Origin: Candidatus Tectomicrobia bacterium
GTDB lineage: Bacteria; UBA8248
DNA length: 64,000 nucleotides
Assembly (NCBI GenBank): GCA_016192135.1
Contig: JACPUR010000023.1
Coordinates: forward strand, 44,084 to 108,083
Direction: 5' to 3'
A program made the position numbers and the translations under genes. Within the stretch, counting starts at the first letter, position 1. Each line of letters opens with the position of its first letter. Positions 43,727 to 51,628 of the stretch are shown here, one piece after another. The notes beneath the pieces were generated by a model that saw only the letters and a program-made list of their open reading frames with translations, ran no database searches and was not told the origin of the DNA.

Positions 43727-43754
43727 TTGAGTCAAAAAAGCCCTTTGCTAAGAT
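43727..43754 (+). promoter_or_regulatory. Promoter of the GAF/GGDEF-mreB operon with upstream AT-rich dyad
   Basis: TTGAGT (43727-43732), 16-base spacer, TAAGAT (43749-43754), 40 bases before the ATG. The whole stretch 43551-43760 is strikingly AT-rich against a GC-rich genome and holds no gene. An imperfect dyad TGACTTAA ... TTGAGTCA (43711-43718 and 43727-43734) overlaps the -35 box and could be an operator. Confidence 0.6.
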
Positions 43755-43794
43755 TCCGCTCGTTCCCCATCCGCCCCGCCCCCCGGGTGGCCCG

Positions 43795-45240
43795 ATGAAC
43801 CTCGAACGGGACCTGTTCTCGCTGGTGACGCTGGTCAGCAACGTGACGGACGCCTACAGCGCCTGCCTGTTCCTCGAGAACCGGCGGCGCAAGGTCTTCC
43901 AGCTCACCAGCTACCACAGCCTGAGCCCCCACCTCCTGCCCGAGGCCGCGGTGGAGAGCGGCCAGGGCTTCCTCGGCTGGGTGCTCGAGAACAACGAGGC
44001 CCTGAGCGTCAACGAGTTCGACAAGGACACCGTCGTCCTCGGCTACTACGGCCGCCACGAGGACATCAAGTCCTTCATGGCCGCGCCGCTTCCCTCCTCG
44101 CTGACCAAGGGCGCGCTCGCCATCGACAGCAAGAAGAGCTGGTGCTTCACCGCCAAGTCCCAGAAAATCCTCGCGGGGTTCGCCCAACAATTCGCGTATC
44201 TGGTGGATGGTGCCCTGGCGGCGGCGCAGAAGGAGCGCCGCTCCGTCGACGTCGGCGCCTACAGCGGATATCTGGCTTCTCTCCGCGCGTGCGAGAGCGA
44301 GGACCAGCTGCTGAACGCCATCTGTCTGGTGCCGCGCGAATTGCTCCCCTTCGACGCCTGCTTCCTCGTCCTCCGGGACGAGGAAGCAGGCACCCCCCGC
44401 CTCGCCCGCACCTCGGGCTTCGGGGAGCTCTTCCTCGGCGGCCTGACCGTGAACGAGCGCCAGAGCGTGGCGGGCTACGTCCTGAAGAAGGGGGAGCCGC
44501 TGCGCCTCCCGGACCTCAGGGGCCCGAACGGGAGCCGGCCCCTCTTCCACCCCGACGAGCCCAACATCGGCGCGCGCTCGGCCCTGGCCGTCCCCCTCTC
44601 GGCGGGCAGCGAGGTGGCGGGCGTCCTGGGCTTCACCAGCCGCCGCCGGGGGGAGTTCGACCCGGCCTCCCTCAAGCGGGCCGAGATGGCCGCGGCGCCC
44701 GCCGCCGAGGCGCTGCTGCGCTTGAGGGCCGAGCGCCGGCTCAGCCGCCACGCCGAAACCGACCCGCTGACCGGGGGCTGGAGCATGGCCCGCCTGCGCG
44801 CCAAGCTCCCCGAGATCCTCCGCGACGCCCACGCCCGCGGCCGCCGCGCAGCCCTCCTGTGCATCGCGCCAGACTCCCTCGAGGAGGAGCTCCACCCCTC
44901 GGCGGGCGAGGAGGCGGCCCTCCACATCCACCGGCTGCTCGCCCCCGCGGCCCGGGGCGGGGACATCCTCGCCCGGCACGATGGGGCCCGCTTCTTCCTG
45001 CTCCTCCAGGGCTCCTCGCACGAGCACGCCGAGGCGGCGGCGGAGCGGCTCATCCAGGCGATCAACGAAACCCCTTGCCGGATCGGGGGACGGACGGCCG
45101 AGGTGACGGCATCGGCGGGGGTGGCGTGCTTCCCCGAACACGCCCAGGACCCCAACGCCCTCATCGCGGCCTCCCTGGGCGCGCTCGCCGCGGCCCGGTC
45201 GGCGGGGATCAACCAGCTGTGCTTTCACGGGGGGGGATGA
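43795..45240 (+). CDS. GAF-GAF-degenerate GGDEF signalling protein
   Basis: A 481-residue soluble protein. Two GAF-like domains span about 8-140 and 158-310. The C-terminal part (320-480) has the fold of a GGDEF domain: D-P-L-T-G at 323-327 is intact, but the G-G-D/E-E-F signature is replaced by R-H-D-G-A-R-F (394-400), so cyclic-di-GMP synthesis is unlikely. It probably binds a ligand or partner. The gene ends 4 bases before the mreB ATG, indicating joint translation and a link to cell shape. Confidence 0.8.
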   Translation: MNLERDLFSLVTLVSNVTDAYSACLFLENRRRKVFQLTSYHSLSPHLLPEAAVESGQGFLGWVLENNEALSVNEFDKDTVVLGYYGRHEDIKSFMAAPLPSSLTKGALAIDSKKSWCFTAKSQKILAGFAQQFAYLVDGALAAAQKERRSVDVGAYSGYLASLRACESEDQLLNAICLVPRELLPFDACFLVLRDEEAGTPRLARTSGFGELFLGGLTVNERQSVAGYVLKKGEPLRLPDLRGPNGSRPLFHPDEPNIGARSALAVPLSAGSEVAGVLGFTSRRRGEFDPASLKRAEMAAAPAAEALLRLRAERRLSRHAETDPLTGGWSMARLRAKLPEILRDAHARGRRAALLCIAPDSLEEELHPSAGEEAALHIHRLLAPAARGGDILARHDGARFFLLLQGSSHEHAEAAAERLIQAINETPCRIGGRTAEVTASAGVACFPEHAQDPNALIAASLGALAAARSAGINQLCFHGGG

Positions 45241-45244
45241 AGCG

Positions 45245-46273
45245 ATGTGGCTCCTGGACAGATTCAGCGGACTCATGGGGCAGAAGCTCGCGATGGACCT
45301 GGGCACCGCCAACACCCTCATCTACCGGGAGGGGGGCATCGTCCTCGACGAGCCCTCGGTGGTGGCCCTGAGCTCTCGCAACGGCGGCAGCGTGCTCGCC
45401 GTGGGCAAGCGCGCGAAGGAGATGTACGGCCGCACGCCGGAGAGCATCCGCACCATCCGGCCCATGAAGGACGGCGTCATCGCCGACTTCGACGTGACCA
45501 AGGCCATGATCAGCCACTTCATCAAGGCCACCATGCCGCGCCGCCGCCTGGGCCGGCCCACCATGATGATCTGCGTGCCCGCGGGCATCACCAGCGTCGA
45601 GATGAAGGCCGTCATCGACTCGGCCTCCCAGTGCGGGGCGGGCAAGGTGCACCTCATCGAGGAGCCCATGGCCGCCGCCATCGGGAGCAAGCTCCCCATC
45701 CACGAGATCGCGGGCTCGATGGTGATCGACATCGGCGGGGGCACGACCGAGGTGGCCGTCATCTCCCAGTACACCGTGGCCTACTCGGAGTCGCTGCGCG
45801 TGGCCGGGGACGCCATGGACGACTGCATCCAGCGCTACGTGCGGCGCGAGCACGGCCTGGCCATCGGCTCCTTCGAGGCCGAGCGCGTGAAGATCGAGAT
45901 CGGCTCGGCCGCCCCGCTCTCGGAGCCCATGGAGGCCGAGGTCTGCGGCAGCGACGTCTCGACCGGCATCCCCCGGGTCATCAAGCTCACCGACGGCATG
46001 GTGCGCGCGTCGCTCGAGCCCCCGGTCAAGGCCATCGTCGAGGCCATCCGCAAGGCCCTCTCCAAGACCAGCCCCGAGCTGGCGGCCGACATCCAGCGCC
46101 GCGGCATCGTGCTCGCGGGCGGAGGGGCGCTCTTGAAGGGCCTGGGCGCCCGGCTCCACACCGAGACGGGGCTCCCCATCTACCGGGTGAAGGACCCCCT
46201 GACCGCCGTGGTGCGCGGCACCGGCCACGTGCTCGACCACTTCAAGGAGCTCAAGCAGGTCTGCCTCAACTAG
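45245..46273 (+). CDS. mreB: Rod-shape protein MreB (actin-like)
   Basis: A 342-residue bacterial actin. Motifs: phosphate 1 loop A-M-D-L-G-T-A-N-T near residue 16, P-A-G-I-T near 116, phosphate 2 D-I-G-G-G-T-T-E-V near 162, and adenosine loop L-A-G-G-G-A-L-L-K-G-L near 292. It forms membrane filaments guiding wall synthesis. No mreC, mreD or pbp2 follows, unlike the common mre operon, so it may be a second MreB. A terminator closes the unit. Confidence 0.93.
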   Translation: MWLLDRFSGLMGQKLAMDLGTANTLIYREGGIVLDEPSVVALSSRNGGSVLAVGKRAKEMYGRTPESIRTIRPMKDGVIADFDVTKAMISHFIKATMPRRRLGRPTMMICVPAGITSVEMKAVIDSASQCGAGKVHLIEEPMAAAIGSKLPIHEIAGSMVIDIGGGTTEVAVISQYTVAYSESLRVAGDAMDDCIQRYVRREHGLAIGSFEAERVKIEIGSAAPLSEPMEAEVCGSDVSTGIPRVIKLTDGMVRASLEPPVKAIVEAIRKALSKTSPELAADIQRRGIVLAGGGALLKGLGARLHTETGLPIYRVKDPLTAVVRGTGHVLDHFKELKQVCLN

Positions 46274-46281
46274 CCCCCCCC

Positions 46282-46330
46282 AGCCGGGGGCCCGGCCCCA
46301 TGCGCTTTTCCGGGCCCCCGGCTTCTTTCC
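46282..46330 (+). terminator. Intrinsic terminator after mreB
   Basis: A perfect 14-bp stem, AGCCGGGGGCCCGG at 46282-46295 and its complement at 46310-46323, with a 14-base loop, then TCTTTCC. Only 8 bases after the mreB stop. Confidence 0.8.
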
Positions 46331-46577
46331 TCCCTCCGAACTCCAAATGTGGCGCGCGGAAACGTAGGGGCGTATCGCGATACGCCCCCACAGACGCCAT
46401 CCCAATCGCGGCGGCCGCGTCTAGGGGCGAGGCTTGCCTCGCCCCTGCGAAACATCACCGGCCTGCCCCGGCATGAACACGAGCCATTTCCCCATCCCTC
46501 TCCGATCCGGTAAAATCGGACCTGTGGGCGGTTACGCCCGTTTCGGCTCGATTTGTCGGGATTTTCGGGGAAACCAC
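46331..46577. repeat. Palindromic repeat cluster G
   Basis: Palindromes at about 46363-46393 (core TATCGCGATA) and 46421-46449 (core GAGGCTTGCCTC) with GTAGGGGCG-type arms. The rest, 46450-46577, is the leader of the following small gene and shows no clear promoter. Confidence 0.7.
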
Positions 46578-46847
46578 ATGACATTTCAGACCCAAGCAGG
46601 CAACTTCCGGTTCGACGCCTCCCTGGAGGACATGAAGCTCGTCTACCGCGTCCTCCACCGCCACCTCTCGGACAATCTCGAGCTCATGGACTGCGCCTTC
46701 CTGGACGAGCTCCAGATCGCCCTCCAGCGGAAGGCCCAGGAGGAGGGCGTGGACATCGGCCACCACACCGCCTGGGACCTCTGGCTCGGCAACGAGACCC
46801 CCGTCCCCTGCGAGGAGCGGGTGAAGGGGAGAAGGCGGCTGGGGTAG
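46578..46847 (+). CDS. Small uncharacterised protein, 89 residues
   Basis: Begins T-F-Q-T-Q-A-G-N-F-R-F-D-A and continues with two probable helices rich in Leu, His and Glu (M-K-L-V-Y-R-V-L-H-R-H-L; F-L-D-E-L-Q-I-A-L-Q-R-K-A-Q-E-E-G-V-D), then H-H-T-A-W-D-L-W-L-G-N and a basic tail. No family recognised. ATG 46578 follows GGGGAAA; the upstream in-frame extension crosses a repeat and looks non-coding. Codon use matches neighbouring genes. Confidence 0.6.
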   Translation: MTFQTQAGNFRFDASLEDMKLVYRVLHRHLSDNLELMDCAFLDELQIALQRKAQEEGVDIGHHTAWDLWLGNETPVPCEERVKGRRRLG

Positions 46848-47025
46848 GGGGAAGCCCGACTCCCGGCTAAATCAAAAGCAGATTCCTCGCTCCCTTCGGT
46901 CGCTTCGGAATGACACCGGGTCCTTGCCAGTCATTCCGAGCGCAGCGAGGAATCTGCTCTTGATTCTTGCCGCATCCTTTTGCGTTACCCTTGCCCCATT
47001 ACCCTAACCGTAATAGAATGCGCCC
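46848..47025. repeat. Long inverted repeat of the ATTCCTCGCT type
   Basis: An inverted repeat spans about 46872-46965. Left arm: AGCAGATTCCTCGCTCCCTT, then CGGTCGCTTCGGAATGAC. Right arm: GTCATTCCGAGCGCAGCGAG, then GAATCTGCT. A related copy lies at about 51353-51433. This is a third repeat family of the window. Confidence 0.75.
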
Positions 47026-47304
47026 GTGATCAAGAGCTTTCGCTGTGATGACACCGAAAAGCTTTTCTTCAACCAGCCTTCGAGGCGCTTTCAAGCCATC
47101 GAGGATGCCGCGCGGCGAAAGCTGAAGATACTAAACGCGGCTAGCCGTTTAGACGATCTGATGGTGCCTCGCGGCAACCAACTGGAGGCGCTCAAGGGCG
47201 ACCGGAAGGGCCAATATAGCATCCGCGTCAACGACCAATGGCGGATTTGCTTCCGGTGGCACGAGGGATCGGCGTACGACGTGGAGATCGTCGATTATCA
47301 TTAA
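47026..47304 (+). CDS. higB: HigB-type toxin (RelE superfamily)
   Basis: A 92-residue mRNA-interferase-like toxin. It begins I-K-S-F-R-C-D-D-T-E-K-L-F and ends with Y-S-I-R-V-N-D-Q-W-R-I-C-F-R-W, then A-Y-D-V-E-I-V-D-Y-H, the standard HigB/plasmid-killer C-terminus. Start GTG 47026. The gene precedes its antitoxin, the usual higBA order. It cuts ribosome-bound mRNA when not bound by HigA. Confidence 0.93.
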   Translation: MIKSFRCDDTEKLFFNQPSRRFQAIEDAARRKLKILNAASRLDDLMVPRGNQLEALKGDRKGQYSIRVNDQWRICFRWHEGSAYDVEIVDYH

Positions 47305-47334
47305 GCATGTGCGGTCCGGTTGAAGGAGAGCGTC

Positions 47335-47634
47335 ATGCCCCGGAAACTCCCCCTCATCCACCCCGGCGAGATACTGCTGGAGGAGTTCATGAAGCCGATG
47401 GGCGTCAGCCAGAACAAGCTGGCCCGCGATATCGACGTCCCTCCCAAGCGCGTCAACACGATCGTGAACGGCAAGGGCGGCATCACGGCGGACACGGCCC
47501 TGCGCCTGTCCAAGTACTTCGGCACGACGGCGCAGTTCTGGATGAACCTCCAGGGGCATTACGAGCTGGAGCGCGCCGAGCGCGAGAACGGCCCGCGGAT
47601 CGAGAAGAGGGTCCGCCCCATCGAGGCGGCGTAA
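47335..47634 (+). CDS. higA: HigA-type antitoxin
   Basis: A 99-residue XRE-family DNA-binding protein: H-P-G-E-I-L-L-E-E-F near residue 8, helix-turn-helix about 24-60 (L-A-R-D-I-D-V-P-P-K-R-V-N-T-I-V-N-G), then A-L-R-L-S-K-Y-F-G-T-T-A-Q-F-W-M-N-L-Q. It neutralises HigB and represses the operon. The ATG at 47335 has GAAGGAG upstream and lies 30 bases after higB; a TTG at 47320 is a weaker alternative. Confidence 0.94.
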   Translation: MPRKLPLIHPGEILLEEFMKPMGVSQNKLARDIDVPPKRVNTIVNGKGGITADTALRLSKYFGTTAQFWMNLQGHYELERAERENGPRIEKRVRPIEAA

Positions 47635-47645
47635 GACCCCTCCCC

Positions 47646-48554
47646 CTACCCCACCGGCTCCTCGGCCTGGATGGTCCTGAGGATGTGCCCGTCCATCTCC
47701 CACTTGAGGGTGCGGACGTGGCTCCCCTCGGCGAGCACCATGAGGGCCGCCTCGCGCAGCCACTCCCCGCGGTACGGGTGCCACGCCCACACCAGGAGCC
47801 CCCGGCAGCCGTTCAGCCAGACGGGGCTGAAGCGCAGGCCGTCCCCGATCGAGGCCAGAGTCTCGGCGCAGGCCGTGGCGACGAAGTCCCCTCCGCTCTC
47901 GCGGCGGCCGGCGTTCATCACCATCTCGGCCTCGGGGACGAGGATGGCCTGGAGCAGCGCCTTGTCGCGCATCCCGAGCGCCTCGGTGAACTTGGAGAAG
48001 ATGCGGGCGGAGGCGGGGTCGTCCTGGAGGGGGGCGAAGGGGACGTGCCGGCCCCAGCGGCGGCGCACCTCGGCGCGGCGGCGCCCGGCGGCCTCGGCCA
48101 TCTGGAAGATCTCGGGCAGGGTGGCCGAGAGGGCGGTGGCGGCGATGCGGTCGCCGTCCTCCAGGGCGTCGCGCAGCACCACCACGGCGCGCTGCTCGGG
48201 CTCCATGTACTGGAGCGGGAAGAGGAAGGGGAGGTCCACCCCGGGCCAGCCCTCCTCGCCCTCGAGGGGGGGCCCGGCGCCGGGGCCCGCGGTCTGGACG
48301 AGGTCCGGGAGCTCCAGGGTGTCCAGGGGGAGGGGCGGGTGGCCGTTCAGGAGCTCGATGGCCGCCTCGGTGGCGGCGACGTGGAGCCACTCCGGGTGGT
48401 TGTCGATGCTGTCGAGGGCGGGGCCCATCTCGACGGCGCGGAGCATGGTCTCCTGCACGGCGTCCTCGGCGTCGAGGATGCTGCCGGTCAGGCGGTACGC
48501 ATGGCGCCTGAGGGGGCCCCAGTGCTCGCGGGAGAACTGTTCGAGATCGATCAT
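47646..48554 (-). CDS. ECF sigma factor with C-terminal SnoaL-like domain
   Basis: A 302-residue protein. Residues 8-75 form sigma region 2 (H-A-Y-R-L-T-G-S-I-L-D-A-E-D-A-V-Q-E-T). A region-4-like part lies at about 115-165 (M-E-P-E-Q-R-A-V-V-V-L-R-D-A), with a weak helix-turn-helix. From about 185 a SnoaL/NTF2-like domain follows, as in SigX5 and SigJ-type factors in which this domain tunes activity. No anti-sigma gene is adjacent. It sits just upstream of nothing it obviously controls; higA converges on it. Confidence 0.78.
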   Translation of the reverse strand: MIDLEQFSREHWGPLRRHAYRLTGSILDAEDAVQETMLRAVEMGPALDSIDNHPEWLHVAATEAAIELLNGHPPLPLDTLELPDLVQTAGPGAGPPLEGEEGWPGVDLPFLFPLQYMEPEQRAVVVLRDALEDGDRIAATALSATLPEIFQMAEAAGRRRAEVRRRWGRHVPFAPLQDDPASARIFSKFTEALGMRDKALLQAILVPEAEMVMNAGRRESGGDFVATACAETLASIGDGLRFSPVWLNGCRGLLVWAWHPYRGEWLREAALMVLAEGSHVRTLKWEMDGHILRTIQAEEPVG

Positions 48555-48570
48555 CGGCGGGAGGCAGCCT

Positions 48571-49233
48571 TCACGCGGCGGCGAACATTTCCTTGAGGCC
48601 GGGGGCGGCGCGCAGGGGGGCGGCGGTCTTCCCGCGGACCTCCTTCTCGGAGACGCCGGGGGCCAGCTCGCGGAGGAGGAGGCCGCCCTCTCCCACCTCG
48701 ATGAGGGCCAGGTCGGTGACGATGAGGTCCACCACTTCCTTCCCGGTCAGGGGGAGGGCGCAGCGCTCCTTGATCTTGGGCTCCCCCTTCCGGGTCACGT
48801 GCTCCATGGTGATGATGACCTTCTTCGCCCCCACCACCAGGTCCATGGCCCCGCCCGGGCCCGAGATCTTCTGCCCGGGCACGGCCCAGTTGGCGAGGTC
48901 GCCGTTCGCGGCCACCTCCATGGCACCCAGGATGGTGACGTCCACGTGCCCGCCGCGCACCATGGCGAAGGAGGTGGCGCTGTCGAAGAAGGCGGCGCCG
49001 GGGAGGATGGTGACCGTCTCCTTGCTCGCGTTCACGAGGTCGGGGTCCTCCTCCCCCTCGTAGGGATAGGGCCCCACCCCCAGCACCCCGTTCTCGGAGT
49101 GGATGGTGACGCCCCAGCCGGCCGGTATGTAGTTCGCCACCAGGGTGGGGATGCCGAGACCCAGGTTCACGTAGCCCCCCCGCGGCACCTCCAGCGCCGC
49201 CCGGCGCGCGATCTCCTCCCGCGTGAGCGCCAT
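48571..49233 (-). CDS. scoB: 3-oxoacid CoA-transferase subunit B
   Basis: A 220-residue beta subunit of a family I CoA-transferase. Motifs: V-N-L-G-L-G-I-P-T near residue 23, the catalytic Glu in S-E-N-G-V-L-G near 46, and [14 protein letters not shown] near 103. With subunit A it activates acetoacetate or another oxoacid with succinyl-CoA. Start ATG 49233, 11 bases after subunit A. A longer open frame upstream is out of frame with subunit A and not coding. Confidence 0.93.
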   Translation of the reverse strand: MALTREEIARRAALEVPRGGYVNLGLGIPTLVANYIPAGWGVTIHSENGVLGVGPYPYEGEEDPDLVNASKETVTILPGAAFFDSATSFAMVRGGHVDVTILGAMEVAANGDLANWAVPGQKISGPGGAMDLVVGAKKVIITMEHVTRKGEPKIKERCALPLTGKEVVDLIVTDLALIEVGEGGLLLRELAPGVSEKEVRGKTAAPLRAAPGLKEMFAAA

Positions 49234-49244
49234 GGCCTCTCCCC

Positions 49245-49961
49245 TCAGCCCTTCCGGCCCGCGCGGGGCCGCGTGGCGCGGATCTCGATGGGCTTCTCGC
49301 GGTTCTCCCCCACCACGACCCGCTGCACGAAAATCCCGGGGGTGTGGATCCGCTCCGGCGGGAGCGCCCCCAGGGGGACGATCTCCTCCACCTCGGCGAT
49401 GGTGAGGTCCGCCGCTGTCGCCATCACGGGGTTGAAGTTCCCGGCGCTCAGGCGGTAGACCAGGTTCCCCGCCGGGTCGGCCCTCCACGCCTTGACGAAG
49501 GCCACGTCCCCCCGGACGGGCATCTCCAGGATGTACTCCCGCCCGCCCATGACGCGGCTCTCCTTGCCCTCGGCCACCACGGTGCCCGCCCCGGTCGGGG
49601 TGAAGAAGCCCCCGATGCCGGCCCCGCCCGCGCGGATGCGCTCGGCGAAGGTGCCCTGGGGCACGAGCTCCAGCTCGATCTCCCCCGCCATCACCTGGCT
49701 CTCGTAGGCCTTGCAGGCCGGGCCCACGCGCGAGGCGAGCATGGCCCTCACCTGGCGGCGCTCGAAGAGGAGGCCCGCCCCCCAGCCGTTCAGCCCGCCC
49801 GCGTTGCTCACCAGGCGGAGGCCCGCCACGTCCTCGCGCTCGCTCAGGGCGCGGCAGAGGTTGTGGGGCATCCCGCAGATGCCGAAGCCCCCGACGAGCA
49901 GGGTGATTCCGGAGCGGAGGTCCGCCACCGCCGCCTTCGAGCTGGGGAAGACCTTGGACAA
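49245..49961 (-). CDS. scoA: 3-oxoacid CoA-transferase subunit A
   Basis: A 238-residue alpha subunit. Motifs: [12 protein letters not shown] near residue 22, Q-G-T-F-A-E-R-I-R near 102, and the [11 protein letters not shown] segment near 117. The start is TTG at 49961 with GAGGAGAGGA upstream. Forms an operon with scoB. Confidence 0.93.
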   Translation of the reverse strand: MSKVFPSSKAAVADLRSGITLLVGGFGICGMPHNLCRALSEREDVAGLRLVSNAGGLNGWGAGLLFERRQVRAMLASRVGPACKAYESQVMAGEIELELVPQGTFAERIRAGGAGIGGFFTPTGAGTVVAEGKESRVMGGREYILEMPVRGDVAFVKAWRADPAGNLVYRLSAGNFNPVMATAADLTIAEVEEIVPLGALPPERIHTPGIFVQRVVVGENREKPIEIRATRPRAGRKG

Positions 49962-50440
49962 ATTCCTCTCCTCGGGTGCGCCAACGGGTAGGGGCGTTCC
50001 ATGGAACGCCCCTGCAGAGGAGCCGGCCGCGAAATGGGCCTGCGGCGACGGGAGGAATCATACCCGCGCCCCGGGGGCCGCACAACGGGGGGAGGGGGTC
50101 AGAGGCGCGGGGCGAGGTTCCGTAGGGGCGAGGCATGCCTCGCCCCTACAACGCGGGATGCCGGGCCTACATGGGCGGATTTCCATAGGGGCGGCCCTGT
50201 GGCCGCCCTGCATGGGCCACGCCGGTTTTTGCAGGGGCGGTTCGCGAACCGCCCCTACGGACGACAAGGCCCGCCGCCACGAATGAAAGCCTTTTCCGTA
50301 GGGGCAGGCCCCTGTGCCTGCCCCTGACAACGGACCAGGGCGGCCACGGGGGGCCGCCCCTACGGGTGGTGCCGCGGACAGAATATCTGGCCGACCATTT
50401 AAATCCGTCCGTAGGGGCGACCGGCCGTCAGAATATGCCC
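49962..50440. repeat. Dense palindromic repeat cluster H
   Basis: About 480 bases between SCOT and the alpha/beta hydrolase with no gene. At least six elements: about 49986-50016 (core GTTCCATGGAAC), 50120-50150 (core GAGGCATGCCTC), 50186-50212 (core GGCCCTGTGGCC), 50231-50262 (core TTCGCGAA), 50295-50328 (core GGCCCCTGTGCC) and 50338-50368 (half element). A diverged copy is at 50408-50444, overlapping the hydrolase end. It is the densest array in the window. Confidence 0.8.
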
Positions 50441-51301
50441 CTACCTCGTCCCCGCCAGGAACTTCCGCAGGGCGTCGTTGAAGCGCTTGGGCTCGCTCAC
50501 CGAGGGGAAGTGGCCGCTCTTCCTGCAGAGCACCGACTGGGCCCCGTTCGGGAGGGCGTTCCTGAGCCGCCGCTCCGCCTGGGCGCTGAGGCGCCGGCTC
50601 AGGCTCCCCCGGAAGATGAGGACGGGGCACTTCACGTGCTTCGCGGCCCCGATGCCGTAGTCGCTCCCCGGCGAGGCCTGGAAGGCCCGGAGGCGCAGCA
50701 GCCGCTCCTGGGTGTAGGGGGCGCGGCAGGGCCCGCCGTTCCCCTCCGCGACCATCACCTCCCGCAGGAAGCGCTTGACCTCCGCCGCCGGCCAGCCGCC
50801 CTCCTCGTTCTCGCGCCACCAGCGCAGCGTCTCGGCGAAGGAGGGGAAGGAGGCCGGCCGCTCGGCCGCCCGGCCGAGGTTCTGCTGGTGCCCGGAGGCG
50901 TCCCGCACCGTCGGGTCCACCAGCACGGCCGCCGCCACCCGCTCCGGCTCCATCCGGGCGGCTTCCAGGGCGATGGCGTAGGCGAAGGAGTGCCCCATGA
51001 CGGTGAAGCGGTCGAGCATGAGGGCGTTGGCGAGGCCGATGGCGTCCCGGGCGAAGTCCGCCGCCGAGTCCCCCGAGCCCGGGTCGCTCGAGAGGCCGTA
51101 GCCCCTCTGGTCGGGGCATATGAAGCGGGCCTTCCCCACCCCCTCGGCCACGGGGATCCACATCCCGCTCTGGACGAGGGAGCCGTGGAGGGCGACGACC
51201 GCCGGGGCCTTCCCGCCCCCCGCCGGGCGCCAGTCCCGGTAGTACATCCGCAGGGGCCCGATGGTCTCGTGGCCCGCGCGCCAGCTTCCCTTGGGTTTCA
51301 T
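50441..51301 (-). CDS. Alpha/beta-fold hydrolase
   Basis: A 286-residue hydrolase. Oxyanion region H-G-S-L near residue 45, D-Q-R-G-Y-G-L-S near 75, the nucleophile Ser in V-M-G-H-S-F-A-Y-A near 108 (Ala in place of the usual Gly two residues after Ser), the acid in a late strand, and the catalytic His in K-S-G-H-F-P near 265. Start ATG 51301 has GGGAGAG upstream; 19 further in-frame codons upstream would run into a repeat. Substrate unknown. Confidence 0.83.
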   Translation of the reverse strand: MKPKGSWRAGHETIGPLRMYYRDWRPAGGGKAPAVVALHGSLVQSGMWIPVAEGVGKARFICPDQRGYGLSSDPGSGDSAADFARDAIGLANALMLDRFTVMGHSFAYAIALEAARMEPERVAAAVLVDPTVRDASGHQQNLGRAAERPASFPSFAETLRWWRENEEGGWPAAEVKRFLREVMVAEGNGGPCRAPYTQERLLRLRAFQASPGSDYGIGAAKHVKCPVLIFRGSLSRRLSAQAERRLRNALPNGAQSVLCRKSGHFPSVSEPKRFNDALRKFLAGTR

Positions 51302-51628
51302 GCGACTCTCCCGGTCAGAGAATGAAATGGAAATGGATACGCCTGCCTTTGTTGTCATTCCGAACGAGCGAAGCGGAGTGAAGAATCTCGGTTCTTGTTT
51401 AAAGCAGATTCTTCGCTGCGCTCAGAATGACAGGCCCAAAAGAACATTGCCCAAAGAAATCCGTAGGGGCGGCCCCCCGTGGCCGCCCCGCATTGGCCAT
51501 GCCGGTTTGTTGCAGGGGCGGTTCGCGAACCGCCCCTACATGGCATCGCCCACCCGCAAGATGGGCCAGCCCGAACGAATCCGGGGCAGGCACAGGGGCC
51601 TGCCCCTACGGGCCGAGACCCGGGCATC
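51302..51628. repeat. Mixed repeat cluster I
   Basis: No gene in about 330 bases. A copy of the TCATTCCGA...TCTTCGCTGCGCTC inverted repeat lies at 51353-51433. Palindromes of the GTAGGGGCG family lie at about 51463-51491 (core GGCCCCCCGTGGCC), 51513-51540 (core TTCGCGAA) and 51583-51612 (core GGCACAGGGGCC). Confidence 0.75.

Noticed and set aside
43795-45240. Active diguanylate cyclase
   Set aside because: The G-G-D/E-E-F signature is lost (R-H-D-G-A-R-F).
49962-50440. CRISPR array
   Set aside because: The repeats are palindromes with different cores and irregular spacing, not identical repeats with unique spacers.
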